This document shows, piece by piece, positions 1-11,700 of a stretch of 64,000 bases of DNA. Source of the DNA: Protopterus annectens (taxonomy: Eukaryota; Chordata; Ceratodontiformes; Protopteridae); the NCBI RefSeq assembly GCF_019279795.1, contig NC_056735.1:1938801455-1938865454 (forward strand). Direction: 5' to 3'. The position numbers and the translations under genes were made by a program. Each line of letters opens with the position of its first letter. Positions within the stretch are counted from its first letter, which is position 1. Below the pieces are notes generated by a model that worked only from the letters and a program-made list of their open reading frames with translations, made no database searches and was not told the origin of the DNA.

Positions 1-805
1 AAGTCATGGAATATTATGATAGGGTTGCCAGTTTTGTAACAGATAAAATCTGACAAAATTCTTACAATTTTCCTTATCCATAGTCTAACTCCTTTCAATA
101 ACTTAGTATTCTTGCTTCTGGTTTAAAGTTAATAATCATGTCAGCATCAGTTTTGGATAAATAGTAAATAATGTACTAAATGCAGTAGATAAGCAAATAT
201 ATAAATATTCTTCAAAAATGTGTTTTTAATATTTGCATTGTTCTGGTGATTGGCATGTTTTTGTGAAACTACTGCACAGCATAAGCATGAGGGTTTGAAA
301 ATCATACTCAGGAAATGAAGACAGGAAGATGAACAAGCAACATTTGTACACTGTTTCCTACAAAGCATGATCAACAATTTCCTAGATCCAGTTTTTGTTT
401 ATATCTGAATTATTATTTATACTCAAGACAAAAAAAGCATCTTCAATTTTAAGGCAGAAAACAAAGCACAGCCATCAGATTCATTGTTTTACTTTTATAG
501 AAAAAGGCACTGACATGTTAAGATTTTTGTACACGGTTCAGACTTTTAACCTTTATATTCTTCTCCTCAGATATAATATGAAAAGCATTATTTTGATCAG
601 TCTAAACTGTCTGATCATGGTAACCTTTCAGAGCTTACAGGGTGTCAGTTATAACATGCAGAAAACTATTCCGGCAATATAATGTATTTTAAATACAGTT
701 AGAAAATCAAAGTAAAGCAGTTAAACAGCTTGAGAAAATATGCTTCAGAAATGTGTTGACTTAATTATTACTCAGAGTACCTGACAAGTACTTGTCAATG
801 CCAGA
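1..805. other. Unassigned AT-rich DNA
   Basis: I see no recognisable coding segment, RNA gene or repeat family. Short open frames on both strands have no domain signature and look like chance. Confidence 0.5.
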
Positions 806-1535
806 ATGCCTGACAGAGACTCTAATTTTCTAACTCGTTGTTATCATCAAACCCCTTTTTCCCATTTTTCTACATGGGGTCAGGGTGTCATGATAATTGT
901 CACAAGATTCAGTGCCACATCCCTGCCTTCTTCGACTCTCATGCCTGACTCTTACAGATCTTCTCTCACACAATCCATTTACCTCTTTGCTGGACACCCT
1001 CATTTCCTCTTGCCTTCTTCCTGTATGTCCCAAATCTTCTTCACCAGATTGTCTTCTGCTTTTCTGCATGTGTCCAAACCTCTGTAATCTGTTCCCTTTG
1101 ATCTTTTCTGCAATTGGAGCTATTTTGGCTTCCGCTCTGATGTCCTCATTTCTTCACCTGTCCCACAGTGTGCATCCTACCACCCTTCTCAGGCACATAA
1201 TTTCCATCACCTCTAGTTCATCATCTACTCTGCTGTTATTGCCCAGTTTTCTGTATCATGCACTAGTACGTCACATGACTGTTTTGTTCACATTACTTTT
1301 CAGCTTCTTTTGTATTGTCATAATCTATACCTGACATTCTGTGCCGGTTCGCTGTAGCTCCTCTGATACTAGATTTGACCTCCTCATTCAGACTTCCCTT
1401 CTCCTCACTCCCTCCTCCCAGATACTTGAACCTGTTAACTTGTTCCACTATCTTCCCTTCTATCTCAGTTCTGAACAACTTCTGATTTCCCCAGTTTGCT
1501 GCCATTACAGCTGGTTTATCTGTACAGAGTTTCAT
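806..1535 (-). mobile_element. RTE-type LINE, 3'-terminal fragment
   Basis: The minus strand encodes a degraded C-terminal part of an RTE-clade LINE protein. It reads VNRFKYLGG near 1430, then a stretch like RNEDIRAEAKIAPI followed by RFGHM. RTE proteins have a corresponding block after the reverse transcriptase. Several frameshifts and stops interrupt it. The element ends near 806-850 with CACCCTGACCCCATG, an A-rich GGGAAAAAGG stretch and a short TGATGATA tail, as expected for RTE 3' ends. The catalytic reverse-transcriptase core is absent, so this is a 5'-truncated dead copy. Its last 50 bases reappear at the end of the SINE at 26118-26560. Confidence 0.65.
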
Positions 1536-1540
1536 CTGAT

Positions 1541-2324
1541 TTCCTAATTGTCAGAAAAAAAGTACTGACTTGGAGGAACCCTATGGTAATTGCTACTAGT
1601 AATATTTTTCAGTTGCTGAAGGCATGCTGATGTATACAGCAGAGAAGTGGCCATTAGATGCTGCTGCACAACTGCAATTGCAATCAAAACTATTTTTTGT
1701 GTCAGGAATTCTGAAAATTCTTATGTACCTTGCCTTTTTATAATCTGGTGCACATTGAAAAAAACAATTACCACCACTTATGACTATGAATAGTGACTAT
1801 GTCCAAATTGTATATATTTTCATGTCATTTATGGCCGTATTACCCTGCCTGTATTCATTTGCCTGGCATTATACATCCATTTGCATGTATTCTCTTCAAT
1901 GCACTTTTGCTTGCTGCATTTTAACTCAATATGCCAGTATGTCACATTACCAGCCTATAAATGGCCATTTCCCATGCAGCTGTGCATTACACATTGTGAA
2001 AAATGTCTATGACTCTGCCATTATGAGCTGCCCTTCCAGCACTTCCATCAAGTCCATTAAGGGAAGGTGTTGCATCATTGATGGTCTAAGTCATTCTCAT
2101 TCACTTTTCTATTGATTTATGTTTGTTGTTAATACTGCATCACATCAAGGTGGGCACTTCTTATATCTCCAATATTAACAAGGAGAAAGTAGTCACAATA
2201 ATAACAGTTTTGGCTTCCCACCTCTCAGTCACTGCTTTATTGTATAATGATCTATCTGCCTTACAATCCTCATCTGCCATGTCATGTGACATATAAATGA
2301 CATCATAAATTGAGTTATCAAGAA
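1541..2324. other. Unassigned DNA
   Basis: No gene or repeat recognised. An open frame at 1780-2115 (+) has no domain, no biased composition and no visible splice context, so I treat it as chance. Confidence 0.45.
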
Positions 2325-2656
2325 TCTTGTTAATCTAGACTCTCAATACTTTGGTTCTGCAAAAGGCAGATGCTGTCTATTTAATAAGGTAAATTTCTCC
2401 AAAAAGGTTACAAAGGATGCAGCTGCTTTCTTCTCAGTGAATGTGGTATATCTTGACCTGGCTAAGAACTTTGACACCGTTCTACATACTGCCATCATAC
2501 AAAAGCTAATTCATTAAAATTTGACTGATATATGGTAAGATGGATTGCAAACTGGCTGAAACAGAATTCACAGTGCTAGTGGCAAGTTCTTTATCAAAAT
2601 GTATTAAGCTAACCCATAGTGTTCTTCATGGGTAAGTGCTGGGACATCCCCTTTTA
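2325..2656 (+). mobile_element. Old CR1-type LINE copy, first half (split by a later insertion)
   Basis: The plus strand encodes a decayed CR1 reverse-transcriptase piece with stops and frameshifts. NLVNLDSQYFG aligns with the NLQTLDPTQFG block of the full-length copy next door. VVYLDLAKNFDT matches its YLDLAKAFDT motif, and a degraded VLGHPLLG at about 2615-2655 matches SVLGPLLFG. The reading stops at 2656, where the minus-strand CR1 begins, and resumes at 7206 with IYFS and FTDDCKLG. This is therefore the left half of one interrupted copy. Confidence 0.6.
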
Positions 2657-2835
2657 GGTTCATAGGTTCGTACTAGGCAATCTGCCCTAGGGCATTTATA
2701 AGACTAGCCAGAGTGTGTGTGGCTTTCACCACCCCTTAGGATGAGAATACTACGCCCATTTAGGGTTTAGTTTACTGTGCCTCTGTCTAGTAGTGACACA
2801 GAGATGACCCCTGGGGTAAACCTACGATCTCCCAA
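2657..2835 (-). other. CR1 3' UTR and octamer tail
   Basis: This short 3' UTR follows the ORF2 stop and finishes with ACCTATGA-like units beside the insertion site. The same UTR, with a GGGCA...GCCTAG pattern and an octamer tail, ends the copies at 8707-11847, 33041-34715 and 48790-51411. CR1 reverse transcriptase is thought to recognise this region during priming. Confidence 0.7.
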
Positions 2836-5718
2836 TCACTCGTCAAAACTTCTCTTGAATAGAGTTAGTGAGGGGCTCTGCCTAACATGGACTGGGACTC
2901 TGTTCCAGAGTGTAGGGAGACTCTGGGTTATGAATCTGTCCCTCCAGCACGTCCTATTTATTTCTGTGTTGAGGTTTAAGTCTCTTGCTCTCGTGGCTCT
3001 GATGGATTTGGATTTTTTGAGGTGAAGCATGTCCATTAATTCCGGATTGGACATGGCCTTGTACGTTAGGCACAGGTCACCTCTGAGTAGACGGTATGCG
3101 ACTGAATAGAGCTGGAGTTTTTTCAGTTGGGCAGCATATGGCATTTGTTTAAGACCCTTTATCCTCTTGGTGAGGAACTTTTGGGGTCTTTCCAACTGCT
3201 GCATGTGTCGGGTAAGATACATCCCAAATGGGGAATTGTACTCAATCATTGGCCTAATAAGAGATGAGTACAGGGGCACAATGACCTCTCTTGATCTAGA
3301 TGTGAAACCCTTCATGATACGGTGGGCAATATAGAAGGTCTTCCTAACCACTTTGGCAATGTGAGTGTCAAATGAGAGGTTACTGTCAACCTGGGTCCCT
3401 AGGTCCCTGATTACCTCTTCCATACTTAATGGATTACCACCTATGTGGTAATTTGTGGGTACCTTGTTTTTCCCAAAGGGTATGACTATACATTTTTTGG
3501 CATTAAGCTTAAGGCCATGGCTCTGGCACCAATTATCCATTTCTATGAGTCCTCTCTGAAGGATGTTTGTGTCCGCTGGAGTTTCAATTATGGCGCCCAG
3601 TTTGCAGTCATCTGCGAACTTTGACAGCCACAATCCTCCTATGTTTGCCTGTACCTCAGAAAAATAAATGCCAAACAAGAGGGGTCCCAGAACTGAGCCC
3701 TGTGGGACACTGCTTGTGACTGCCTTAGAGTCTGACATAGCTCCAGCAACTCTGACCCTGTGGGTTCTGTCCTTGAGCCAGTTTGCATCCCATCTCGTGA
3801 CATATGGGTTTACATTTAAGCTAGTGAGTTTGTCTATGATGCCCGAGTGTGGTATTGTGTCAAAGGCTTTTGCAAGGTCAAGGTAGGCTGTGTGAACTGC
3901 CTTACCTTCATCAATGGCCTTAGTGATGGTTTCAAAAAAGTCGACCAAGTTCAAAAGGCAGGATCTGCTCTTGACAAAGCCGAATTGGGTAGGATCCAAT
4001 GTCTGTAGGTCCCCAATGTCTTTGTTTATGAGTTCCATAATGATCCTCTCCATAGCTTTGCAGACCAGGCTCGTCAAGCTTATGGGGCAGTAATTTCCAG
4101 GGTCCGTAGAAGCACCACCTTTGTGAAGTGGGACCACTGTTGCTGTACGCCACTCTTTGGGTACGTATCCTGTAGTAGGGCTAAGATTAAACAGCAGCCT
4201 TATGTTTGGGTTTAGTTCCTCTTGGAGTTCATGTAGCACACAGCCCGGGACACCGTCCGGTCCCATTGATGCTGTGTTTTTAGCTTTAGAGAGGGCGGCT
4301 CTCACCTGGGCATCTGAGATGTTAGGGAGGCTACACTCTGCTGGGATAGTTATTTCTCCTTTTGGAGGGGAGGGGGAGGAGAAATTTGCACTGAACCTAT
4401 CTGCCAGAACGTTGGCAATGTCAGTGGGTTCAGTGTATTTATTGTTATTTTGGACTAACTCTGAGCATATCTGGGAGTTTCCACCCAGGTTTCTAACATA
4501 GCTAAAGAAGGCCTTGTGATTGTCTTTTGTGTCTTTTGCGATTTTTCTCTCAAAGTTGGCCTTGGATGATTTTATGAGTGATCGTAGTTTTTTGCTAGTA
4601 CTGATCAGAGATGCCTTCCCATTTAGGGATTTTGCTCTGTCATGTAGTAGCTTCCTCCTTCTGTTGTAAAGATTGTTTATGCCTGGGGTCCACCAGACTG
4701 GGTGCCTGCCTTTGGGGGAATGGGTCTTAATTTTATTTGGGATTGCATGATCCATGCATTCTTGAAGGTACCCGTAGAAGGCATTTGCAAAGGATTCAGC
4801 AGTGTGGGTTGTGGTTTCCACTGGTCCAGGGACCTTGAAGGATACCACTTCAGTCTTAAGAAGTGTGAAGTTTGCTTTTGAGAAGTTCTTCACTGTGGTC
4901 TTTTGTGCAGGGGGTGGGGGCGGGATGTGGATTTCCAGTGAGATTAATTTATGGTCTGATCTTACCAATGAGGGATATACTTCCGGTGTGGAGCATTTTG
5001 TCCCCATGTTTGTGATGATCAGGTCTAGTATATTGTCTCCTCTTGTGGGAATGGTGACTAGTTGTTCCATCGCATTTGAGTTTATGAATTCTAGGAACCT
5101 TTGGGCTAGGGTGTTTGGGCTTGAGTAATGTTCCCAGTCTATGTTTGGGTAGTTGAAGTCTCCCAATATGATGGTATTTGGAGAAACATTCATACACTCT
5201 AGTGTCTTCAGGAAGGCTGTGTGGGTTTCCTGAATTTGAGAGGGTGGTCTGTAGCATGCTACAAATTGTAAGGCAGTTTTCCCTATAGTTAGTTGCATCT
5301 GGATGGTCTCCGATGCTTCGTGCGTTGCCACTAACCTGGAGGTGTGGGTATCTTTGATGAATATGGATACTCCCCCTCCTTTTGTGGTTCAGTCCAAGTT
5401 TTGGGGCTGGAAAGCATGATATGAGGAAAAACCTGATAGTGCTGGGGTGCTCTCAGGAGCCTTGAACCAGGTTTCAGTCACTGCACAGACATCGATGTTC
5501 TCCATACTGAGGAGGGCTTCGAGGGCATGCATCTTGAGGTTTAGACTTCTGGCATTGAGCAGCATTACCCTTATTTTTTTTCCACTTGTGTTTTCTAGGG
5601 AGGTAGGTTTGTCATTTGAGCCTTGCCTAAAAAAGGCACTATGAGGGTGGCAAGAGCCTTGGCCAATATCCGGAAGCCCAGGGGTGACAGGTGCAAGCCA
5701 TCCCTTGCGAAGCAGCAT
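2836..5718 (-). pseudogene. CR1 ORF2: APE endonuclease plus reverse transcriptase, one in-frame stop
   Basis: One frame runs about 960 codons and is broken only by TGA at 5389-5391. The N-terminal apurinic-like endonuclease shows LLNARS and TETWF (residues 81-84) before the stop, and GDFN and SDH after it (residues 57-60 and 125-127 of the downstream 831-residue open stretch). The reverse transcriptase follows, with PLHKGG, YLDLAKAFD, SVPQGSVLGPLLF and the catalytic FADD at 3607-3618. A cysteine replaces the usual arginine in NYCPISL. The product would nick target DNA and copy its own RNA from the nick. At the stop position the copy at 8707-11847 has a glutamine codon (LDQNTK), so the stop is a local mutation. 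I put the start at 5718 because it overlaps ORF1 and keeps the endonuclease whole; an internal start at 5331 would lose half of that domain. Confidence 0.85.
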
Positions 5719-6569
5719 GGCTTGTCGAGCTTGTCATCCCAAGCAGACAGACATTGGATCCCCTTTGAATGACACCAGTAATTAAGCCAATTGTTAAAAC
5801 TGATCATTTTGTCTTTGTACTGTGGCATCATTCTTGGTGAGGGTAAGATGCTGCTCAGGGTCAGGGTCATACCGGCCTGGGCTACATAATCAGAGCGCTC
5901 CTCTATGTCTCTTTTCATGTAGTCCAGGGAGGTACGTTTCAGGTCGTTCACACCGGCATGTACAATGACTGAGTCATATTTGTACTTGCTGTGGAGTGAC
6001 CTGAGTGCTTGTGTTATGTGGCGAATTCTAGTTCCCGACAGGCAGCTTACTGTGACCTTTTCCTTGTTCAGTCTGGTGAGCGGGACGTCAGTGTGTCTGA
6101 CTATGGAGTCACCTATTACAAGTGTGTCTGGCATGTTGTTTGGCCTTAAGGGCTGTGACTGTTTAGCAGACTGACTTTGTGAAATATGTGTTGCATGTGC
6201 TATGTCTTGAGGTGGCGGTTGCTTGGGTGTCTGCTTTGGAGGCCTCTGTTGTTTTGGTAGATTTTTAATCAGTGCCTCCGAGTATGTTTTTGTGTGTTTA
6301 TGTGTTTGGTTTGCAGTTGTGATAGTTCTATGTGAGACTGGATTTGTGGTGTGCGTGGTTACCTTCTCCTCCTGCCTGGTCTTGCCAGTACTGAATTGAG
6401 AGAGCTCAGCCTCCAGTTTGGCTATGTAGTTGCATCTCTCGCATATATTTGTATTTGTTGGGAGGAGGAGAGGGTTGTCTGTGTACATGAGGCAATTGTA
6501 ACATTGCCTCAAGATTCCCAGATTCACCAGTTGAACAGGAGAGGATGCCAGCAACTGACCCTTCGACAT
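5595..6569 (-). CDS. CR1 ORF1 with SGNH-hydrolase (esterase) domain
   Basis: This 324-residue frame is uninterrupted. Two CxxC pairs (residues 23-26 and 43-46) suggest a small zinc-binding fold and are followed by a short possible coiled coil (KLEAEL). A low-complexity Q/P/K/T-rich linker runs to about residue 145. The C-terminal half is an SGNH-type esterase with all four blocks: GDS (153-155), G179, HAGVND (204-209) and DGLH (290-293). CR1 ORF1 proteins are known to carry such a domain. They are assumed to bind the element RNA or assist retrotransposition, and the esterase substrate is not established. The last 124 bases overlap ORF2 in another frame. Confidence 0.85.
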   Translation of the reverse strand: MSKGQLLASSPVQLVNLGILRQCYNCLMYTDNPLLLPTNTNICERCNYIAKLEAELSQFSTGKTRQEEKVTTHTTNPVSHRTITTANQTHKHTKTYSEALIKNLPKQQRPPKQTPKQPPPQDIAHATHISQSQSAKQSQPLRPNNMPDTLVIGDSIVRHTDVPLTRLNKEKVTVSCLSGTRIRHITQALRSLHSKYKYDSVIVHAGVNDLKRTSLDYMKRDIEERSDYVAQAGMTLTLSSILPSPRMMPQYKDKMISFNNWLNYWCHSKGIQCLSAWDDKLDKPCCFARDGLHLSPLGFRILAKALATLIVPFLGKAQMTNLPP

Positions 6570-7205
6570 GCTAGAATAGTGAAAAAGATTGCTGTGGAAC
6601 TGAGTCAGAAAGGATCTATAGGGAAATGGGTACTCAAGGGAATTTAGGTAAAAGAAGTACTTTCTTTTGTTTGAGTGCTTTACCTGTATAAAAAATGCTT
6701 TAGGAGCAAGTGCTGAGCTTTTCAGTTAGATAATAGGCTGTTTAGATTGCAAGTAGAGCAGTTCTAAGGGAAAAATTGAAGAGTAGACTTTACGGAGCCA
6801 GAAATAGTTTAAACTTGATTAACCGGCGCTGCCCTATGCTGCTCTATGAGCAACTTTGCGCTAAAGCGAGCAAAAGCGGGCTTTATAGCAGGGGGTTGAA
6901 AAGAGCCAGGAATTGACCCAAAATGGCCAATAAACTACAAGTTGCTGGGCTGGAACCAATCCTCTAGGGACAAATAGGTTGCTCAGTGCTCCCCACTCCC
7001 ACTGGTGAACAAAGAAGCTTCCTCTTATCCAAATAAGGATATGGATAGCACAGGAACTAAGACAAAGCCCAGAGATCAGCAAAATCTGAAGACTGGACTA
7101 TTCTAGTTCAGAAAAGTGGGAAAACAAGGATTTTTTTTGTTTTTTTTCTTTTTTTTACAGAGAAAGGAGAAAAAGATATAGTAGCAAACAGTAAATGCTA
7201 TAAAA
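6570..7205 (-). promoter_or_regulatory. CR1 5' UTR with probable internal promoter
   Basis: This is the region upstream of ORF1 inside the element. It contains a CpG-bearing stretch at 6830-6900 unlike the surrounding AT-rich DNA, and a TATAAAG sequence on the minus strand near 6881-6888. LINE 5' UTRs carry internal promoters, so this is the expected place for one. A run of A residues on the minus strand sits near 7125-7155. The promoter role is inferred from position only. Confidence 0.5.
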
Positions 7206-7473
7206 GGTATTTACTTCTCAGATTGCCAGAGTTCCATGACATGTGGCTAGCAAAGTTTACAGATGATTGCAAACTGGGCATTGTTTTGAGCTCACTCCAT
7301 GACACCCTATCCCTCTCCTTAGTAAACTCTTGGTGTACTAAAAGTGGTCTCAAATTACATTATAAAAAGTGTAGCATCATCACTTTTGGTAGACAACTCC
7401 TCCCCTTATCACAGTTTCTAGACAACATACCTCTGCAAAACAAGAATGTAGTTAGAGACCAAGGAACTAAGGT

Positions 7474-7541
<68 letters not shown>

Positions 7542-8165
7542 AGATCATCATGTAAAATAGTTGTCAGGAAATCCTTTTATTTATCCTAGCTAACTGTCAA
7601 AGGAACACAATCAAGATCTAAAAAGGTAATCAATCCCTTATATTCGGCATCGATCAGACCAGTGATAGAGTGTAATGCCCCATTTAGGATGTGCCTCACA
7701 AAAGATATCTAACAATTAGAAAAAACTCAAAGGTTCCTAACCAAAAAGATCACAGACCTAATACTCATAAGCAACCAAGAGAGGTTGAGAGCTCTCTCTC
7801 TTTTCTCTTTTTTCTCAGTGTCTTATAGCCTTTTGATGGGAGATCTCTGTCTTGCTTACCATGCCATTAGAAAACCATTGTCCTGGACCCCTGTTTCTCT
7901 ACATGTCCAATATATCAATCAGTACTAAAAGCAGGGCCCTAAATCTTCACCATTTGATAAATAATACATGGCAGAGGGATAGGTTTATAACCCACTGCTG
8001 CTCAAACCTCTGGTATAAACTTCCGCCACATGTTAAAAAGTATAGTTCATTATCTTCCTTTAAACATGTACTAGATGACTGATTAGGTATCCGCAAGTTT
8101 ACCCCATGACTGACCGATACGGCCCTACTGGAGAAAGGCGGTTTTGCCTGATGGAGGGTACTAGC
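7206..8165 (+). mobile_element. Old CR1-type LINE copy, second half
   Basis: This continues the interrupted copy at 2325-2656. It encodes GIYFS, then LAKFTDDCKLG (FADD decayed to FTDD, near 7246), then GLKLHYKKC. After a (CT)n array and several stops it gives LHHLINNTWQRDRFITHCCSNLWYKLP in short stretches at 7930-8030, equivalent to the C-terminal DRFITQSLPTLWNRVP region of the intact copy. It ends around 8165 without a clear octamer tail. Heavy decay shows it is older than the element inserted in it. Confidence 0.7.
7479..7539. repeat. (CT)n microsatellite inside the old reverse-transcriptase pseudogene
   Basis: About 61 bases of CT dinucleotide extend the decayed frame into a serine-leucine run. 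It sits where the intact copy encodes LGTQVDSNLSFD, and probably grew from the codons for that serine/leucine-rich site. Confidence 0.9.
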
Positions 8166-8706
8166 AAGATGAGAATGGTCATCAGACTCAATGACCTTAG
8201 ATTATCTATTGATCTGTATTAACTTTTCTTTATTTCTGCCATGTTCATAATTATTTCTTAAAAAGGAACAATAGGTTTATTAATCTTGACTTTAAGTGTA
8301 AATAGAGCATGTCGTGGAACACTCATCATCATTGTGGTCTCACCTGTGATGCTGTTTACTGTGGTCACTGAAAGTTTCTCCAAAATCTGTTATGGGTACA
8401 CTTTTGCACAGTTCTATCACCACATTGATGACTGAGGATTTTTAATATCTCTTCTCCAGCTTCTTTCAAATTTATGGTTGTTGTGTCATTTTCTTACACT
8501 GGTTTACTTTCAAAAGCTTCAGAGCATGTGAATTAAACTTTAGGTTTGCTGCTGGTTTGCACCCCATTCATCCTGTATATGTGTCATATTAACACATATA
8601 CAGATTGTTAGCTGAGAGCTGACTTTGTACCTGATTATGCTAAGCTTGTTGTGTCAGTAATGCTTATAACCATTGCCAAAAGCTCACTACTTTGCTTTTC
8701 TATATT
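8166..8706. other. Unassigned DNA between two CR1 copies
   Basis: AT-rich, with no recognised coding or repeat family. Confidence 0.45.
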
Positions 8707-11700
8707 AATGATTGACTTCAACAACTGGCTAAGCTTCTGGTGTCATTATAAGGGGATCCAGTATCTGTCTGCCTGGGGTGACATGATTGACAGACCATGA
8801 TGCTTTGCCAGAGATGGTCTGCACCTGTTGCCCTTGGGATTCAGAATACTGGCTCTTGCCACCCCTATAGTTCCTTTTTTAGGAAAGGTTCAAATTACAA
8901 ATTCACCACCATAACAGGTACAAGCAAGCAAAATCTGAGGGTAATGCTGCTCAACGCTAGAAGTCTAAACCTCAAAATGAATTCACTCGAGACACTCCTT
9001 AAAATGGAGAACATCGACATCTGGGCAGTGACAGAAACCTGGTCCAAGGTTCCAGAGAGCACCACTGCATTACCAGGCTATAATTCATACCACAGATTCT
9101 GGCCACCTAACTTGGACCAAAACACTAAAAGTGGAGGGGTGTCCATATTCATTAAGGATATCCACAGCTCCAGGCTAGTTGCATAGCATAATGCATCCGA
9201 GATTATCCAAGTGCAACTAACTCTGGGCAGAACCGCAATCCAAATTATAACTTTCTACAGATCCCCCACCATGCCCCTGGATTCCCACTCCTCATTTTTT
9301 GACACACTGGAAAATATTAGGGTACAACCCAACACCCTAATAATGGGCGATTTCAACTACCCCATCATTAATTGGGATAACTACTCATGTACCAACTCTT
9401 TTGCTTAACGTTTTCTGGAATTCATAAATTCCACTGCCTTCATCAACTTATTCACACCCCCACCAGGGGCAGCAATATCCTAGACCTGGTCATTACCAAC
9501 ATAGGTGACCAGTGTTCCACACCAGAGGTCAATTCCTAGTTGGTCAGATCCAACTACAAGCTAATCAGCCTAGACATCCACATCCCATCCCCACCCCCAT
9601 TAGGGAAGCCACTGTAAAAAATGTCTCTAAAGCCAACTTCATGCTTCTTAAGACAGAAGTGGCAAACTTCACGAAACGCATGCAGACAGACTATAGAGGT
9701 ACGACTGCTGAATCCTACATAAATGCACTTTATAAGCACTTACACAAGTGCATGGATCTAGCTATCCCTAACAGAACCAAGATGCTATCCTCCAAAAAAA
9801 GGAAGTCAATCTGGTGGTTCCCTGCCATAAACACACTCTACAACAGAAAAAAGAAACTGTTGCAAAATAGAGTAAAATCCCATGACTTGAAGGACTCACT
9901 GGTCAGCCTCAGTAAGAAGCTGAGATCCTTCATAAAATCATCCAAAGCTAGTTATGAAAACAAAATCGGCACTGATTCTAAAGACAACCACAAAGAATTC
10001 TATAGCTATGTCAAGAATCTCAATGGCAACACTCAGATCTGCTCTGAGTTACAGCACAATGGCAATAAATATACAGAACTAACTGATATTGCAAACATCC
10101 TGGCAGATAGGCTCAGTGCTAACTTTACCCCCCCCCCCTCACCCCCTAAAGGGCCCATCTCTATACCGGAAGAATGCAAAGTTCCTGTAATCATGGCTGC
10201 ACAGGTAAAAAACAAACTCTCCAAAGCCAAGAACACAGCATCCATGGGATCTGCAACATCCCAGGCTGCGATCTACATGAACTACAGAATGAACTGGCAC
10301 CCCACCTAAGCGCCATGTTCAATCATTGCCTCACCTCGGGCTTTGTGCTCACTGAATGCACACAGCGATGGTTATCCCACTCCACAAAGGAGGAGCCACC
10401 ACAGACCATGGGAACTACCGCCCCATTAGCCTTACAAGCCTGGTCTGCAAGGCCATGGAATGTATCATCATGGAATGTATCATCATGGAACTTATAAACA
10501 AAGACATTGTTAATCTCCAAACTCTGGACCTCACCCAGTTGGATTTGTAAAAGGCAGATCATGTCTCCTAAACCTGATGGACTTCTTTGAAGCAGTCACC
10601 AAAGCTGTAGATGAGGGTAAGGTGGTTCACACAGCCTATCTAGATCTAGCCAAGGCTTTTGACACCATCCCCCACTCTGGAATTATAGATAAACTCACTA
10701 AACTAGGTATAAATCCCTATGTCACAAGATGGTTTGCCATCTGGCTCACTGACAGAACCCACACTGTGAAAGTAGCAGACTCCAAATCCGACTTCAGATC
10801 AGTGACAAGTAGAGTACCACAGGGTTCAGTCCTGGGTCTTCTCCTGTTTGGAATCTACTTTTCTGAAGTACAGGCTAACACAGAAGTTCTTTGGCTAATG
10901 AAGTTCACAGATGACTGCAAACTAGGAGCCATATTTGAAACTCCTAATGATGTGGACATCCTACAAAAGGGCCTCACTGAGACAGATGCCTGTTGTCAAA
11001 GCCATGGCCTCAAGCTCAATGCCAAAAAGTGCATTGTCATCCCCTTTGGTAAAAACTTTGTACCCATGAGCTACTACATAGGGTCTATTTAACACGGAAA
11101 GTGTGATAAGAGACTTTGGGACACAGGTGGACAGTAGTCTCTCCTTTGATAATCACATCGCCACAGTAGTCAGAAAATCTTTCTACATGGCACACCTCAT
11201 CACAAAAGGTATCTCATCCAGGAAAAAAGAGTCATTGTTCCCCTTTACTTGTCACTCATTAGACCCATTATGGAGTACAACACCCCTTTTGGTATGTACC
11301 TCACAAGACATCTACAACAACTGGAAAGGCCACAGAAATACCTCACAAAGAGGATTATTGGCCTCAAACAGATGCCCTATGCAAACCATCTAAAAAAACT
11401 CCAGCTTTACTCCGTCGCATATCGCCTACTCAGAGGCGATCTCTGCATAACATACAAAGCTATGCCAAACCCACAGCTGTTGGACATGCTCCACTTAAAG
11501 AAATCTCAAGACTTCCGTGATACACACTCTAGGGACCTAAACTTTGTAACCACAATAAACAGAACATGCTGGAGGGTAGATTCCTGTCCCAGAGACTTCC
11601 CATACTCTGGAACAAACTAACTATCTATATCAAACAAAGCTCCTTCTTAGCACTCTTCAAGAAAAATCTTGATGATTGGATGGGAAATAGGAAATTCACT

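Larger units (their letters stand above)
2657..7205 (-). mobile_element. Full-length CR1-type LINE
   Basis: This is a complete CR1-group non-LTR retrotransposon of about 4.55 kb in reverse orientation. From its 5' end (7205) it has a 5' UTR with a CpG-bearing stretch, ORF1 (6569-5595), an overlapping ORF2 (5718-2836) and a 3' UTR ending in ACCTATGA-type octamers, a variant of the usual CR1 octamer tail. It lies inside an older plus-strand CR1 copy. The sequence AGGT occurs at both junctions (2656-2659 and 7205-7208) and could be a 4-bp target duplication or microhomology. ORF1 is open and ORF2 has one stop, so it is the youngest-looking element here. Autonomous activity is unlikely unless the stop is a polymorphism or sequencing error. 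Confidence 0.85.

Noticed and set aside
1780-2115. Small host gene (111-codon frame)
   Set aside because: No domain, no splice or promoter context, and ordinary AT-rich composition; chance frame.
5389-5391. TGA as a selenocysteine codon or programmed readthrough
   Set aside because: Another copy has glutamine here and nothing around it suggests recoding; a point mutation is simpler.
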